Source of the DNA: Aliidongia sp035943795
Lineage (GTDB): Bacteria > Pseudomonadota > Alphaproteobacteria > ATCC43930 > CGMCC-115725
NCBI RefSeq assembly: GCF_035943795.1
Contig: NZ_DASZBY010000120.1
Coordinates: 62,001 to 126,000, forward strand
Direction of reading: 5' to 3'
DNA: 64,000 nt
The notes beneath the pieces were generated by a model. It worked only from the letters and a program-made list of their open reading frames with translations. It did no database searches and was not told the DNA's origin. This document shows, in pieces, positions 44,809 to 53,540 of the stretch (within the stretch, counting starts at the first letter, position 1; every line of letters starts with the position of its first letter). A program made the translations under genes and the position numbers.

Positions 44809-45611
44809 AACGCCGGTATTTTCTGACGCTCGCCAGCCTCGCGCCCGCGTTCGTCCTGTGGCCGGTCTTCGCCCGGGCCGACGACGTGCCGGATTCGGTC
44901 GCGGCGGTCAAGGCGCGCGGCAAGCTGCTGGCCGGCGTCAAGATGGACACGCCGCCATTCGGTTTCCTGAACGAGTCGAACGAGCCGGCCGGCTTCGACC
45001 TCGATATCCTGCGCGCGGTGGCCGCCACGATCGGCGTGCCGATCGAGTTCGTGCGCGTCACCTCGGTCACGCGCATCCCGCTGCTGCTGAGCGGCAATGT
45101 CGACGTGGTCGCGGCCTCGATGACCCACACGCGCGAACGCGAGCACACCATCGACTTCAGCGAGGACTACTACACCGGCGGCCAAACCCTGCTGGTGCCG
45201 AAGGCAAGCGCCATCACCGGCGTCGACGGGCTGGACGGCAAGCGGGTGGCGGTGCAGCAGGGCACCACGCTCGCCAAGAACATCGCCGCGCTTGCCCCCA
45301 AGGCGAACGTGACGGCGTTCCGCGACTATGACGCCGCCTGGCTGGCACTGGCCCAGGGCCGGGCCGACGCGCTGACCGGCAGCCTGTCGATCCTCGAGGG
45401 CTTCGCCAAGAACAACGACGGCTTCAAGATCGTCGGCGGGCTGCTGAGCAAGGAGCCGTTCGGCGTCGGCATGCGCCATGGCGACTGGGCGATGCGCGAC
45501 GCGGTGAACGCGACGCTGCAGGACCTGTGGGCGTCCGGCGCCTATGCCAAGCTGTACCAGACCTGGTTCGGCGGCGCACCGTCGGAGCCGATCGAAGTGT
45601 ATCCGCAGTAA
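44805..45611 (+). CDS. Amino-acid ABC transporter, solute-binding protein
   Basis: Periplasmic family 3 solute-binding protein of 268 residues. A signal peptide (RRYFLTLASLAPAFVLWPVF, cleavage after ARA) precedes the two-lobed domain: VKMDTPPFGFLNESNEPAGF, DLDILRAVAATIGVPIEFV, and LDGKRVAVQQGTTLAKNI. Members bind polar amino acids or related acids. The start overlaps the aminotransferase stop, and the stop overlaps the permease ATG (TAATG). Confidence 0.92.
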   Translation: MKRRYFLTLASLAPAFVLWPVFARADDVPDSVAAVKARGKLLAGVKMDTPPFGFLNESNEPAGFDLDILRAVAATIGVPIEFVRVTSVTRIPLLLSGNVDVVAASMTHTREREHTIDFSEDYYTGGQTLLVPKASAITGVDGLDGKRVAVQQGTTLAKNIAALAPKANVTAFRDYDAAWLALAQGRADALTGSLSILEGFAKNNDGFKIVGGLLSKEPFGVGMRHGDWAMRDAVNATLQDLWASGAYAKLYQTWFGGAPSEPIEVYPQ

Positions 45612-46273
45612 TGGGCTATCGGTTCGACTGGAATCCGATCTGGCACCATCGCGACCAGGTTTTGAGCGGTCTCGCGATCACGATCGCGCTGTCGATCGTC
45701 GGGCTGTTGGGCGCGCTCGCGATCGGCATGGCGGTCGGCACGGCCGGCGCCGCGCGCGCCCGGCCGCTGCGCGTGTTTGCGGTGCTCTATGTCGAAGGCG
45801 TGCGCAACGTGCCGCTGCTGTTGCACATCTATCTGTGGTTCCTGGGCTTTTCCGCGATCCAGCTGCCGGCCTTCCTATGCGCGGCGCTGGGTCTGTCGAT
45901 CTATTCGGGCGCCTACGCGGCCGAGCTGTTCCGCACCGGCCTCACCGGCGTGCCGGCGCAGCAGTCGGAAGCGGCCGCCGCCCTCGGCCTTCGGCGCTGG
46001 ACGATCCTGCGCAAGGTGATCTATCCCCAGGCGTTCCGCGCCATCGCGCCGTCCTTGGCCAGCCTCAGCTCGCAACTGGTCAAGGATTCTTCGCTGGCCT
46101 CGGTCGTCGCCGTGGGCGAACTCGCCTACGAGGCCGGCGCGATCGACGCCGACACGTTCCGGACCTTCGAGGTCTATGCCACCATCACGGTGTTGTACCT
46201 GCTGCTGGTCACGATCAGCAGCCACCTGATCCTGCGACTGGTGCCAACGGTGGGCGAGCGCAGCCATGGGTGA
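45611..46273 (+). CDS. Amino-acid ABC transporter permease (first)
   Basis: HisM-type inner-membrane permease, 220 residues, about five helices. The ATPase-docking EAA loop is AAAALGLRRWTILRKVIYPQ followed by AFRAIAP. GALAIGMAVGTAG and RNVPLLLHIYLWFL are typical of the N-terminal half. The start overlaps the solute-binding stop by one base; the end overlaps the second permease by eight. Confidence 0.92.
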   Translation: MGYRFDWNPIWHHRDQVLSGLAITIALSIVGLLGALAIGMAVGTAGAARARPLRVFAVLYVEGVRNVPLLLHIYLWFLGFSAIQLPAFLCAALGLSIYSGAYAAELFRTGLTGVPAQQSEAAAALGLRRWTILRKVIYPQAFRAIAPSLASLSSQLVKDSSLASVVAVGELAYEAGAIDADTFRTFEVYATITVLYLLLVTISSHLILRLVPTVGERSHG

Positions 46274-46937
46274 TCTGCTGGTGCGCAACGCGCCGTTCCT
46301 GCTGGCCGGGTTGCGCGCCACCCTGGCACTCGCCGGATGGACCGCGCTCTTCGGCACGATCCTGGCGATGCCGGTGGCCTTGTTGCGCTATCTGGACGTC
46401 CCGGTCCTCGGCCGTGCCTGTGCCGCCTATATCTGGTTCATCCGCGGCACGCCGCTGCTGGTCGTGCTGCTGCTGTGCTATTTCGCGCTGCCGGCGCTGT
46501 TCGGCTACCACACCACCGCTTCGGCCGCCGCCCTGGTCGGCTTCGTCGTGTTCCTGGCCGCCTACGCGGCTCAGGACATGCTGACCGGCCTGCATTCCGT
46601 GCCGCGCACCCTGCTCGAAGGCGGCGCCGCGCTCGGGCTGACGCGGCTCCAGGTGATCCGCCTGATCGTCGTGCCGCTCGGCGCCCGCATCGCCGTGCCG
46701 GCCCTGTTCGGCCAATACGTGCGCATGTTCAAATACACGTCGGTCGCCTCGGCGTTGGGTGCCACGGAACTGACCGGCAGCGTGCTGCTGGTCAACGGCC
46801 GGGTGTTTCAGCCCCTGCCGCTGCTGGGCATCGCGGCGGTGGTTTACCTGGTGGTGTGCCTGAGTATTTCGATGCTCGGGCGATGGGCGCAGGTGCGGCT
46901 GGTGCCGGGGGTCGTGGGATTGTCGCCGAAGGGTTGA
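46266..46937 (+). CDS. Amino-acid ABC transporter permease (second)
   Basis: Second HisQ/HisM-type permease, 223 residues, with TLALAGWTALFGTILAMPVA, YIWFIRGTPLLVVLLLCYF and the EAA loop EGGAALGLTRLQVIRLIVVP. It forms a heterodimer with the first. No ATP-binding gene follows: 140 bases later comes an unrelated catalase-like gene. The ATPase must be supplied from elsewhere. Confidence 0.92.
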   Translation: MGDLLVRNAPFLLAGLRATLALAGWTALFGTILAMPVALLRYLDVPVLGRACAAYIWFIRGTPLLVVLLLCYFALPALFGYHTTASAAALVGFVVFLAAYAAQDMLTGLHSVPRTLLEGGAALGLTRLQVIRLIVVPLGARIAVPALFGQYVRMFKYTSVASALGATELTGSVLLVNGRVFQPLPLLGIAAVVYLVVCLSISMLGRWAQVRLVPGVVGLSPKG

Positions 46938-47077
46938 GTTCTCACCCCGTTCGGCGGTCGAGGCGAAAGCCGCCCTCCATCGACGGTCAAGCTGATGGAC
47001 GGGTGCGAAGCCTGGTACTTTTCGGCACGCAGATGATAGGCTCGTCCGGGCTTTGTCTCCCAAGCAGTGAGGTTCGA

Positions 47078-48133
47078 ATGCCCCAGCCCGGATCGCCTGC
47101 GCGGCCCGCCTTAGGATCGCTGGTGTTGATTGCCGCCATCATCGGCGCCGGCGCCGCGGCATTCGCCTACACGGCAGGCTGGTTTTCGCCGCAACGCGTC
47201 ACCCCCGACAAGCTGGTGGATGCCTTGGCGCCGCCCGGCGGCCCGGCGCTCGGTCATCGGCGCAATCACGCCAAAGGCATCTGCTTCACCGGCGTGTTCG
47301 AGGCGAACGGCGCCGGATCCGCCCTCTCGAAGGCCACGGTACTTGCCAAGGGCCAATATCCGGTGCTGGGCCGCTTCAATCTCGCCACTCCCAGTCCGGT
47401 CGCAGCCGACGCGACCGTCCGCGTGCGCGGCCTGGGCCTGCAGATTTCGACGCCTGACGGGCAGGAGTGGCGCAGCGCCACCATCGACCTGCCGTTCTTC
47501 CCGGTCGCCACCCCTCAAGCTTTCTACGAGCTGCTGACCGCGTCGGCGAGCAAGGCGCCGGACGCGATGAAGAATTTTGCCGCGGCGCATCCGGAGATCG
47601 GCACGTTCGGCGCTTGGGCTAAAACGGCGCCCTGGACCGGCAGCTATGCCGAGGAGCGCTTCAACAGCATCGACAGCTTCGTCTTCGTCGATAGCGCCGG
47701 TGCCGACCATGTCGTGCGCTGGTCGTTGCTGCCGGTAGCCCAGCCGGTTGCCGTGCCGCCCGAGGATCTGGCGAAGCGCGATCCCGATTTTCTCGAAAAG
47801 GAGATCGTCGAACGGGTCGGCAGCGCACCACAGCGCTGGACGATGGTCGTGACGCCCGCCAGGTCGGGCGATCCGACCGCCGACCCGAGCAAGGCCTGGC
47901 CGGACGACCGGCCCACGACCGAAGTCGGCACGCTGACGGTGCAAAAGATCGAGGCCGAGAGCGACGGCCCCTGTCGAGACATCAACTTCGATCCGACCGT
48001 CCTGCCTGCCGGCATGCGCACATCGGATGATCCGTTTCCCGCCGCCCGCTCTGCCACCTACGCGAAATCGTTCGACCGCCGCACCGCGGAAGCCGCCGAC
48101 TATCCCCGCGCCGCCACGGGAGCCAAGCCATGA
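47078..48133 (+). CDS. Catalase-related peroxidase (SrpA-like)
   Basis: Heme peroxidase of the small catalase-like family, 351 residues, with an N-terminal signal anchor (LGSLVLIAAIIGAGAAAFAY) placing it in the periplasm. The catalytic His lies in HRRNHAKGICFTGVFEANG; VRVRGLGLQISTPDGQEWR follows. The proximal heme region is PAARSATYAKSFDRR, with the expected Arg and Tyr. GAGG lies six bases before the ATG at 47078; the longer open frame is not coding. It is coupled to a cytochrome b561 gene (ATGA overlap), a likely electron donor. Confidence 0.92.
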   Translation: MPQPGSPARPALGSLVLIAAIIGAGAAAFAYTAGWFSPQRVTPDKLVDALAPPGGPALGHRRNHAKGICFTGVFEANGAGSALSKATVLAKGQYPVLGRFNLATPSPVAADATVRVRGLGLQISTPDGQEWRSATIDLPFFPVATPQAFYELLTASASKAPDAMKNFAAAHPEIGTFGAWAKTAPWTGSYAEERFNSIDSFVFVDSAGADHVVRWSLLPVAQPVAVPPEDLAKRDPDFLEKEIVERVGSAPQRWTMVVTPARSGDPTADPSKAWPDDRPTTEVGTLTVQKIEAESDGPCRDINFDPTVLPAGMRTSDDPFPAARSATYAKSFDRRTAEAADYPRAATGAKP

Positions 48134-48675
48134 CCGCGATCCGCCGTCGCTTCACCCCGGCGCAGCGCGTGCTGCACTGGCTCATGGCAGCCTGCATCCT
48201 GGCGATGCTGTTCATCGGCGTCGGCATGGTGTCCACCATTGCGCCGATCCACCTGACGCTGATTTCGCTGCATCGGCCGCTCGGCATCGCCATTCTGGTG
48301 CTGGTGCTGATCCGCTTGGTGCTACGTCTGCGCCACGGTGCGCCTGCACTGCCGGCCGATCTGCCCGAACCGATGAAACTTGCGGCCTATCTGTCCCACT
48401 TTGCCTTCTATCTCCTGATGATCGGCATGCCCCTGATCGGTTGGGGCATGCTGTCGGCCGCCGGCTATCCGATCGTGCTCTTCGGCAGTTGGCACCTGCC
48501 GGCGATCCTGCCGCACAGCGACAGCCTGCACGCCCTGCTCTGGGACGCGCATTTTTACCTGGCCTTCGCGTTCTTCGCGTTGATCCTGCTGCATGTCGCG
48601 GCGGCCCTGTTTCATGCTTTGGTCCGGCGCGATGGTGTGTTCGACACGATGGCACCGGGATCGACTAACGACTAA
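48130..48675 (+). CDS. Cytochrome b561
   Basis: Four-helix inner-membrane diheme cytochrome of 181 residues. Heme-ligand histidines occur in RVLHWLMAACI, LISLHRPLGIAI, LHALLWDAHFYLAF and LILLHVAAALFHAL. It can pass electrons from quinol to the periplasm. The overlap with the peroxidase gene suggests it reduces that enzyme; such pairs are known in other Proteobacteria. Confidence 0.93.
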   Translation: MTAIRRRFTPAQRVLHWLMAACILAMLFIGVGMVSTIAPIHLTLISLHRPLGIAILVLVLIRLVLRLRHGAPALPADLPEPMKLAAYLSHFAFYLLMIGMPLIGWGMLSAAGYPIVLFGSWHLPAILPHSDSLHALLWDAHFYLAFAFFALILLHVAAALFHALVRRDGVFDTMAPGSTND

Positions 48676-48714
48676 CCCGCGGCCAGGCGCTCGCGCCCAA
48701 AAGCGCGTCATGGA

Positions 48715-51033
48715 TCACCCACACTTCGAATATCCGCAATTCGTGCATTGCGCGCACCCCTCCTGCCGCACCAGGGCCGCAACGCCGCATTTCGGGCATT
48801 GGGCGAGGCGGGGGGCGGCACCTTCGCCGGGGATGGCCACTTGGCGCTGGGGGATCGGCAGGTCGTCGGGTTCGCCGGCGGTGAAGCCGGTTTCGACCAG
48901 GTGGCGGGCGATGACGTCCCCGATCGCAGCCAAGAGCGAGGGCACGTAGCGGCCGTCCATCCAGGCGCCGCCCCGCGGGTCGAACACGGCCTTCAATTCC
49001 TCGACCACGAAGCTGACGTCGCCGCCGCGGCGGAACACGGCCGAGATCATGCGCGTCAGGCCGACGGTCCAGGCGTAATGGTCCATGTTCTTGGAATTGA
49101 TGAACACCTCGAACGGCCGCCGCCTTCCGTCCTGCATCACGTCGTTGATCGTGATGTAGATCGCGTGGTCGCTTTCCGGCCAGCGCAGCTTATAGGTCTG
49201 GCCCTGCAGCGCGTCGGGGCGCGACAGCGGCTCCATCAGCTGGATCACGTCGCCGCTTTCGACCCGCCGCGCCGCCTGCTCGGCAACGCCCGCCACGGGC
49301 TTGACCGCTTCCATCGGCTCGGCCGCGGGCTCGCTCTGCGCGCGCACCGACAGGACCGAGCCGGTCACCTCGTTCGGCCGATAGGTCGTGCAGCCCTTGC
49401 AACCGAGGTCGTAGGCCTTGAGATAGACGCCCTTGAACGTCGCGAACGCGATATCGGCCGGCACGTTGATCGTCTTCGAGATCGAGCTGTCGATATATTT
49501 CTGCACGGCCGCCTGCATGACGACGTGGTCGTCCGGCGTCAGGCTCTGCGCATCGACGAACCAGTCTGGCAGCGGCGCGTCGTCGCCCTTGAGGGCGCGG
49601 AACCGGCGATAGGCATGATCGCTCACCTCCTCGTCCTTGCGGGTGCCGTCGCGCATCAGCACCGTGCGCGTGTAGCGGAAGCTGAACACCGGCTCCAGCC
49701 CTGACGAGACATTGTCGGCCATCAGCGAGATCGTGCCGGTCGGCGCGATCGAGGTCAGCAGCGCATTGCGGATGCCGTGCTCGGCAATGCCGGCCCGGAT
49801 GTCGGCATCGAGCTCACCGATCGATTCGCCGGCCAGGTAGGCGTCGCGGTCGAACAGGGGAAAGGCGCCCTTCTCCTTCGCCAGGTCGATCGAGGCGGCA
49901 TAGGCGGCACGGCGCAGTGCCGCCATCCAGCGCTCGGTGAGTGCCACCGCGGCGGGCGAGCCATAGCGCTCGCCGCACATGATGAGCGCGTCGGCCAGCC
50001 CGGTGACACCCAGGCCGATCCGGCGCTTGGCCCGGGCCTCGGCCGCCTGCGCGTCGAGCGGAAAGCGCGAGACGTCGACCACATTGTCCATCATCCGCAC
50101 GGCGAGCGGGACGAGTTCGCCCAGCCGGTCCAGGTCGAGTGCGGCGCCGGGCTCGAACGGGGTCCGGACCAGCGAGGCCAGGTTGATCGAGCCCAGCAGG
50201 CAGGCGCCATAGGGCGGCAGCGGCTGCTCGCCGCACGGGTTGGTCGCCGCAATCGTCTCGCAATAGCCGAGGTTGTTCCGGCGGTTGATCCGGTCGATGA
50301 AGATCACCCCCGGCTCGGCATAGTCGTAGGTCGCCTGCATGATCCGGTCCCACAGCTCACGAGCCCGGACGGTGCGGAAGACCGTGCCGCCGAAGGTCAG
50401 GTCCCAGGGGCCGTCGGCCTTGACCGCCGCCATGAACGGATCGGTCGCCAGCACCGACAGGTTGAACATGCGCAGGCGCCCCGGCTCGCGCTTGGCCTCG
50501 ATGAAGGCCTCGATGTCCGGATGGTCGCAGCGCAGGGTCGCCATCATGGCGCCGCGCCGATAGCCGGCGCTCATGATGGTCCGACACATGGCATCCCACA
50601 CGTCCATGAACGACAGCGGACCCGAAGCATCGGCGCCGACACCCTTCACCCGCGCGCCCTTGGGACGGATGGTCGAGAAGTCGTAGCCGATGCCGCCGCC
50701 CTGCTGCATGGTCAGCGCCGCCTCGCGCAGCTGGTCGAAGATCCCGCCCATGTCGTCGGGGATCGTGCCCATCACGAAGCAGTTGAACAGCGTCACAGTC
50801 CGCTCGGTCCCGGCGCCGGCCACGATCCGCCCGGCGGGCAGGAATTGAAAGTCTTCGAGCGCGCGATAGAAGGGTTCTTCCCAAACCTCCGGCTGTTTTT
50901 CCACAGTCGCCACCGCACGGGCGATGCGTCGCCACGTGTCCTCGATGGTTTTATCCACAGGCTCGCCTTCCGGCGTCTTGAACCGGTACTTCATGTCCCA
51001 GATCTGCTGGGAGATGGCGGCGATATCGACCAT
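48715..51033 (-). CDS. nrdJ: Adenosylcobalamin-dependent (class II) ribonucleotide reductase
   Basis: Makes deoxyribonucleotides for DNA synthesis with vitamin B12, independent of oxygen. The 772-residue protein has FLPAGRIVAGAGTERTVTLF, the active-site Cys in TLFNCFVMG, the NPCGEQPLPPYGACLLGSIN loop with Cys and Glu, and late APTGTISLMADN. The end is a Cys-rich tail (CPKCGVAALV, CAQCTNCGYSKCG) holding a zinc-ribbon-like element and the redox pair used for re-reduction. No N-terminal ATP cone is present. GAGGAG lies eight bases before the ATG. I see no cobalamin riboswitch in the 226 bases upstream. Confidence 0.96.
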   Translation of the reverse strand: MVDIAAISQQIWDMKYRFKTPEGEPVDKTIEDTWRRIARAVATVEKQPEVWEEPFYRALEDFQFLPAGRIVAGAGTERTVTLFNCFVMGTIPDDMGGIFDQLREAALTMQQGGGIGYDFSTIRPKGARVKGVGADASGPLSFMDVWDAMCRTIMSAGYRRGAMMATLRCDHPDIEAFIEAKREPGRLRMFNLSVLATDPFMAAVKADGPWDLTFGGTVFRTVRARELWDRIMQATYDYAEPGVIFIDRINRRNNLGYCETIAATNPCGEQPLPPYGACLLGSINLASLVRTPFEPGAALDLDRLGELVPLAVRMMDNVVDVSRFPLDAQAAEARAKRRIGLGVTGLADALIMCGERYGSPAAVALTERWMAALRRAAYAASIDLAKEKGAFPLFDRDAYLAGESIGELDADIRAGIAEHGIRNALLTSIAPTGTISLMADNVSSGLEPVFSFRYTRTVLMRDGTRKDEEVSDHAYRRFRALKGDDAPLPDWFVDAQSLTPDDHVVMQAAVQKYIDSSISKTINVPADIAFATFKGVYLKAYDLGCKGCTTYRPNEVTGSVLSVRAQSEPAAEPMEAVKPVAGVAEQAARRVESGDVIQLMEPLSRPDALQGQTYKLRWPESDHAIYITINDVMQDGRRRPFEVFINSKNMDHYAWTVGLTRMISAVFRRGGDVSFVVEELKAVFDPRGGAWMDGRYVPSLLAAIGDVIARHLVETGFTAGEPDDLPIPQRQVAIPGEGAAPRLAQCPKCGVAALVRQEGCAQCTNCGYSKCG

Positions 51034-51259
51034 GGCCTCAACTCCTCACGCGGTGGACGGCAAGCAGCCGCCGCAGCCGCAGTCTATGATAAACCGGCCA
51101 TTCCCGCCCGGTTGCGGCCGGTCAACCTTGCCGGGCATCGACATCAACCTGCTATCGGCTCGGCATCCGGGGCCGGCCCGCCGGTTCGGCATCGATCGTC
51201 TTACACCCGGCGCGCAGCGGTAAACTGGTCAGGCCGATTCCGTAGTCTTCCCAAGCCAT

Positions 51260-52021
51260 TCAGCGGTTGGACGCCAACTGATCCACAGAGTTTTCCACAG
51301 GCTTTTCCCAGCCGCCCTCGACCAGCAGCGCGTTCGTCGTCGTTTCGATGTCCTGCTCCAGCCGCGCCATCATCTTACGCCGGTCGAGCCCCGGTGGGAT
51401 CGCCGGCAGGATCTGGACCAGCACCGTGCCCGACCGCTTCATGAATGCCCGCCGTCCCCAGTAGAGGCCGGAATTGAGCGCGATCGGCACCATCGGGACT
51501 TTCAGCTGTGTATAGAGTGCCGCGACGCCGGCCTGGTAGGGCAACTTGGTGCCGACCGGACCGCGCGTTCCTTCCGGGAAGATCGCGATCGGCCGGCCGG
51601 CAGCCTTCGCCACCTCGGCATCCGCCAGCAGCTTTTTCAGGGCGGCGGCCTTGCCGTCGCGATCGATGGCGATGGTGCCGTGCTTGCGCAGGAACCAGCC
51701 GAACACCGGGATCAGCCACAGCTCGCGCTTCAGCACCACGGCCGGGTCGTCGAACAGCACGAAGATCGCAAGCGTGTCCCAGGCCGACTGATGCTTCATC
51801 GCCAGAATCGCCGGTCCGGCCGGCAGGTTTTCCCGGCCCCGCACCTCGTAGTCGAGACCGACCACGAGCCTCAGCCAGGTGAACATCAGCCAGGTCCACA
51901 GATGGGCGAGCCCGTTGGTCCAGCGTCGCGGAAACACCAGCAGCGGCAAGGCGAGCGTCATCAGCAGGCCGGAGCCGCCGAAGAAGCCGATGTTGTAGAC
52001 CAGGGCTCGAAGCGCTTTCAT
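51260..52021 (-). CDS. plsC: 1-acyl-sn-glycerol-3-phosphate acyltransferase
   Basis: Adds the second acyl chain in phosphatidic-acid synthesis. The 253-residue membrane protein has an N-terminal hydrophobic helix (YNIGFFGGSGLLMTLALPLL), the HX4D catalytic motif in MKHQSAWDTLAIF, FPEGTRGPVG, and VPIALNSGLYWGR. The ATG at 52021 overlaps the stop of the upstream ydcF-like gene (ATGA); the longer open frame is shadow sequence. It is the last gene of ftsE-ftsX-ydcF-plsC. Confidence 0.93.
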   Translation of the reverse strand: MKALRALVYNIGFFGGSGLLMTLALPLLVFPRRWTNGLAHLWTWLMFTWLRLVVGLDYEVRGRENLPAGPAILAMKHQSAWDTLAIFVLFDDPAVVLKRELWLIPVFGWFLRKHGTIAIDRDGKAAALKKLLADAEVAKAAGRPIAIFPEGTRGPVGTKLPYQAGVAALYTQLKVPMVPIALNSGLYWGRRAFMKRSGTVLVQILPAIPPGLDRRKMMARLEQDIETTTNALLVEGGWEKPVENSVDQLASNR

Positions 52022-52650
52022 GGCGAGGAGGATACCGTGGGTTTGGGAACGAAATACGGACGCACGAGCGCGCCCAGGTATTTCACATATTCGACGACGA
52101 TCACGCCAGCGCCCGCGCGCGAAAACCAGAAGCGGCCGGGGGCGACGGCCTCCGGAAACACCGGATGGGGAATGATCGTGATGTCGGGTGGCAGCAGCCG
52201 GCGAAACTCCAGCAGGCTGCGGCGCATGTGGTAGCCCGCCGTCACCAGTCGGATCGAGCTGTAATGCTCCGCGCGCAGCCAGTCGGCGGTTTCCAGCGCA
52301 TTGCCGGCGGTGCTGTCGGCCGAATGGCCCAGCACGACGCAGCATTCGACCCAGTGGGGCGTCTGCGGCGAGGTCTTCAGCACCTCGGACATGTCGACGC
52401 CTTCATGGACGCCGGACACGAACAGCTTCTTGGCCTTGCCATCGACCAGCAGGCGAAACCCCTCGTCGATGCGCTGGCTGCCGCCGGTCAGCACCACGAT
52501 CGCGTCGGTCGGGCTGGTCGCATCCTCGATCGGCGTGTCGATCCCGGCCGCGAACCAGGCGAGACCGCCGGCCCAGATGGCCGTCAGCAGCACGACGGCG
52601 CCGATCGCCTGGGCCAGGGAACGCAGCAAGCGGCGGATCAGCCGCCTCAC
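52018..52650 (-). CDS. YdcF/DUF218 family protein
   Basis: 210-residue membrane-anchored protein. One helix (AQAIGAVVLLTAIWAGGLAW) precedes the DUF218 domain: DAIVVLTGGSQRIDEGFRLL, KKLFVSGVH, AGNALETADWL and RLVTAGYHMRRSLLEF. DUF218 proteins are linked with envelope metabolism, but the reaction is unknown. It starts with GTG at 52650, overlapping the ftsX stop (GTGA), and overlaps plsC at its end. Confidence 0.92.
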   Translation of the reverse strand: MRRLIRRLLRSLAQAIGAVVLLTAIWAGGLAWFAAGIDTPIEDATSPTDAIVVLTGGSQRIDEGFRLLVDGKAKKLFVSGVHEGVDMSEVLKTSPQTPHWVECCVVLGHSADSTAGNALETADWLRAEHYSSIRLVTAGYHMRRSLLEFRRLLPPDITIIPHPVFPEAVAPGRFWFSRAGAGVIVVEYVKYLGALVRPYFVPKPTVSSSP

Positions 52651-53540
52651 GGCATCCGCCCGAGCGTGCGCAGCACCGTCCGTCGCGCCGTCACCAGACC
52701 GACCAATCCCATGGCGAGGGGCAGCGCCAGGATCGCGATCCAGCCTAGGAGCGGCAGGTGGAAGCTGGGCAGCAGCCCCACCTCCCCCGGCAGCAGTCCC
52801 TGCCCGGCGGTCCAGCGCAGCGCGCCATAGCTGACCAGGGCCATGACCAGGCCGATGCCACCACCGCCCAGGCCCAGCCGGAAGGCGTGCCATTGGAACT
52901 GCCGCGCCACATAGGTATCGCTGGCGCCGATCAGATGGACTAGCTGCACGACCGGCGCATGGATCGCCAGGCCCGTGCGCGTGGTGAAGACGACGGTGAG
53001 CACCGCCACGAAGCCGATGATCCCGACGATCGCGGCCGCACCGACCTGGACCAGCCCGGCGATGCGGAACAGCCGTGACAGCCAGGCGCCGTGGCTTTCG
53101 ACCCGCGTTCCCGGAGCCGCGATCGCCAGGCGCTGGGCCAGCGTATCGGGATCGAGGGCCACGCCCGGCCTGGTCTGCACGTCGATCAGAACGGGCAACG
53201 GCAGGACCGAGACGTCGACATCCTGGCCCAGCCAGGGCGCCAGCAGGCGCTTTTCGACCGACGCATCGAGCCGGGTGGCGGCAGCGATGCCCGGGATCTG
53301 GCCGAGCTGCGCCAGGACGGCGTCGATGCGGTCCTGGGGAACCGGCGCCCCGGTGGCGCCGCGCGGCAGCTCGACGGTCAAGGTGCCGGCCAGCCCGGCG
53401 TTCCAGCTGTCCACCGCATCATGCAGCGCGGCCCCCCCCGCGATAGTCAGCGCCGCCAAATAGACCATGAGGGCGACCAGCCAGGGCAGGAACCGGGTCG
53501 ATCCGTCGGTATCGAGCGGCAGGTCGCGCGATCGGGCCAT
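52647..53540 (-). CDS. ftsX: Cell-division ABC permease FtsX
   Basis: Inner-membrane partner of FtsE that regulates peptidoglycan hydrolases at the septum. The 297 residues have four helices: one near 20-40 (LPWLVALMVYLAALTIAGGA), a periplasmic loop of about 120 residues, then three more with GLVQVGAAAIVGIIGFVAVL and the cytoplasmic HLIGASDTYVARQFQWHAF. The ATG at 53540 overlaps the ftsE stop by one base (TGATG); the upstream open frame is antisense shadow. Confidence 0.93.
   Translation of the reverse strand: MARSRDLPLDTDGSTRFLPWLVALMVYLAALTIAGGAALHDAVDSWNAGLAGTLTVELPRGATGAPVPQDRIDAVLAQLGQIPGIAAATRLDASVEKRLLAPWLGQDVDVSVLPLPVLIDVQTRPGVALDPDTLAQRLAIAAPGTRVESHGAWLSRLFRIAGLVQVGAAAIVGIIGFVAVLTVVFTTRTGLAIHAPVVQLVHLIGASDTYVARQFQWHAFRLGLGGGGIGLVMALVSYGALRWTAGQGLLPGEVGLLPSFHLPLLGWIAILALPLAMGLVGLVTARRTVLRTLGRMP

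Noticed and set aside
51034..51259. Cobalamin riboswitch or NrdR boxes upstream of nrdJ
   Set aside because: No B12-box-like sequence and no paired NrdR-type palindromes were seen in this 226-base spacer.
50890..51300. DnaA-box-like sequences (TTATCCACA near 50950, TTTTCCACA near 50895 and 51290)
   Set aside because: Only one is a perfect box, and two lie inside nrdJ coding sequence. There is no A+T-rich unwinding region and no origin-associated gene nearby.
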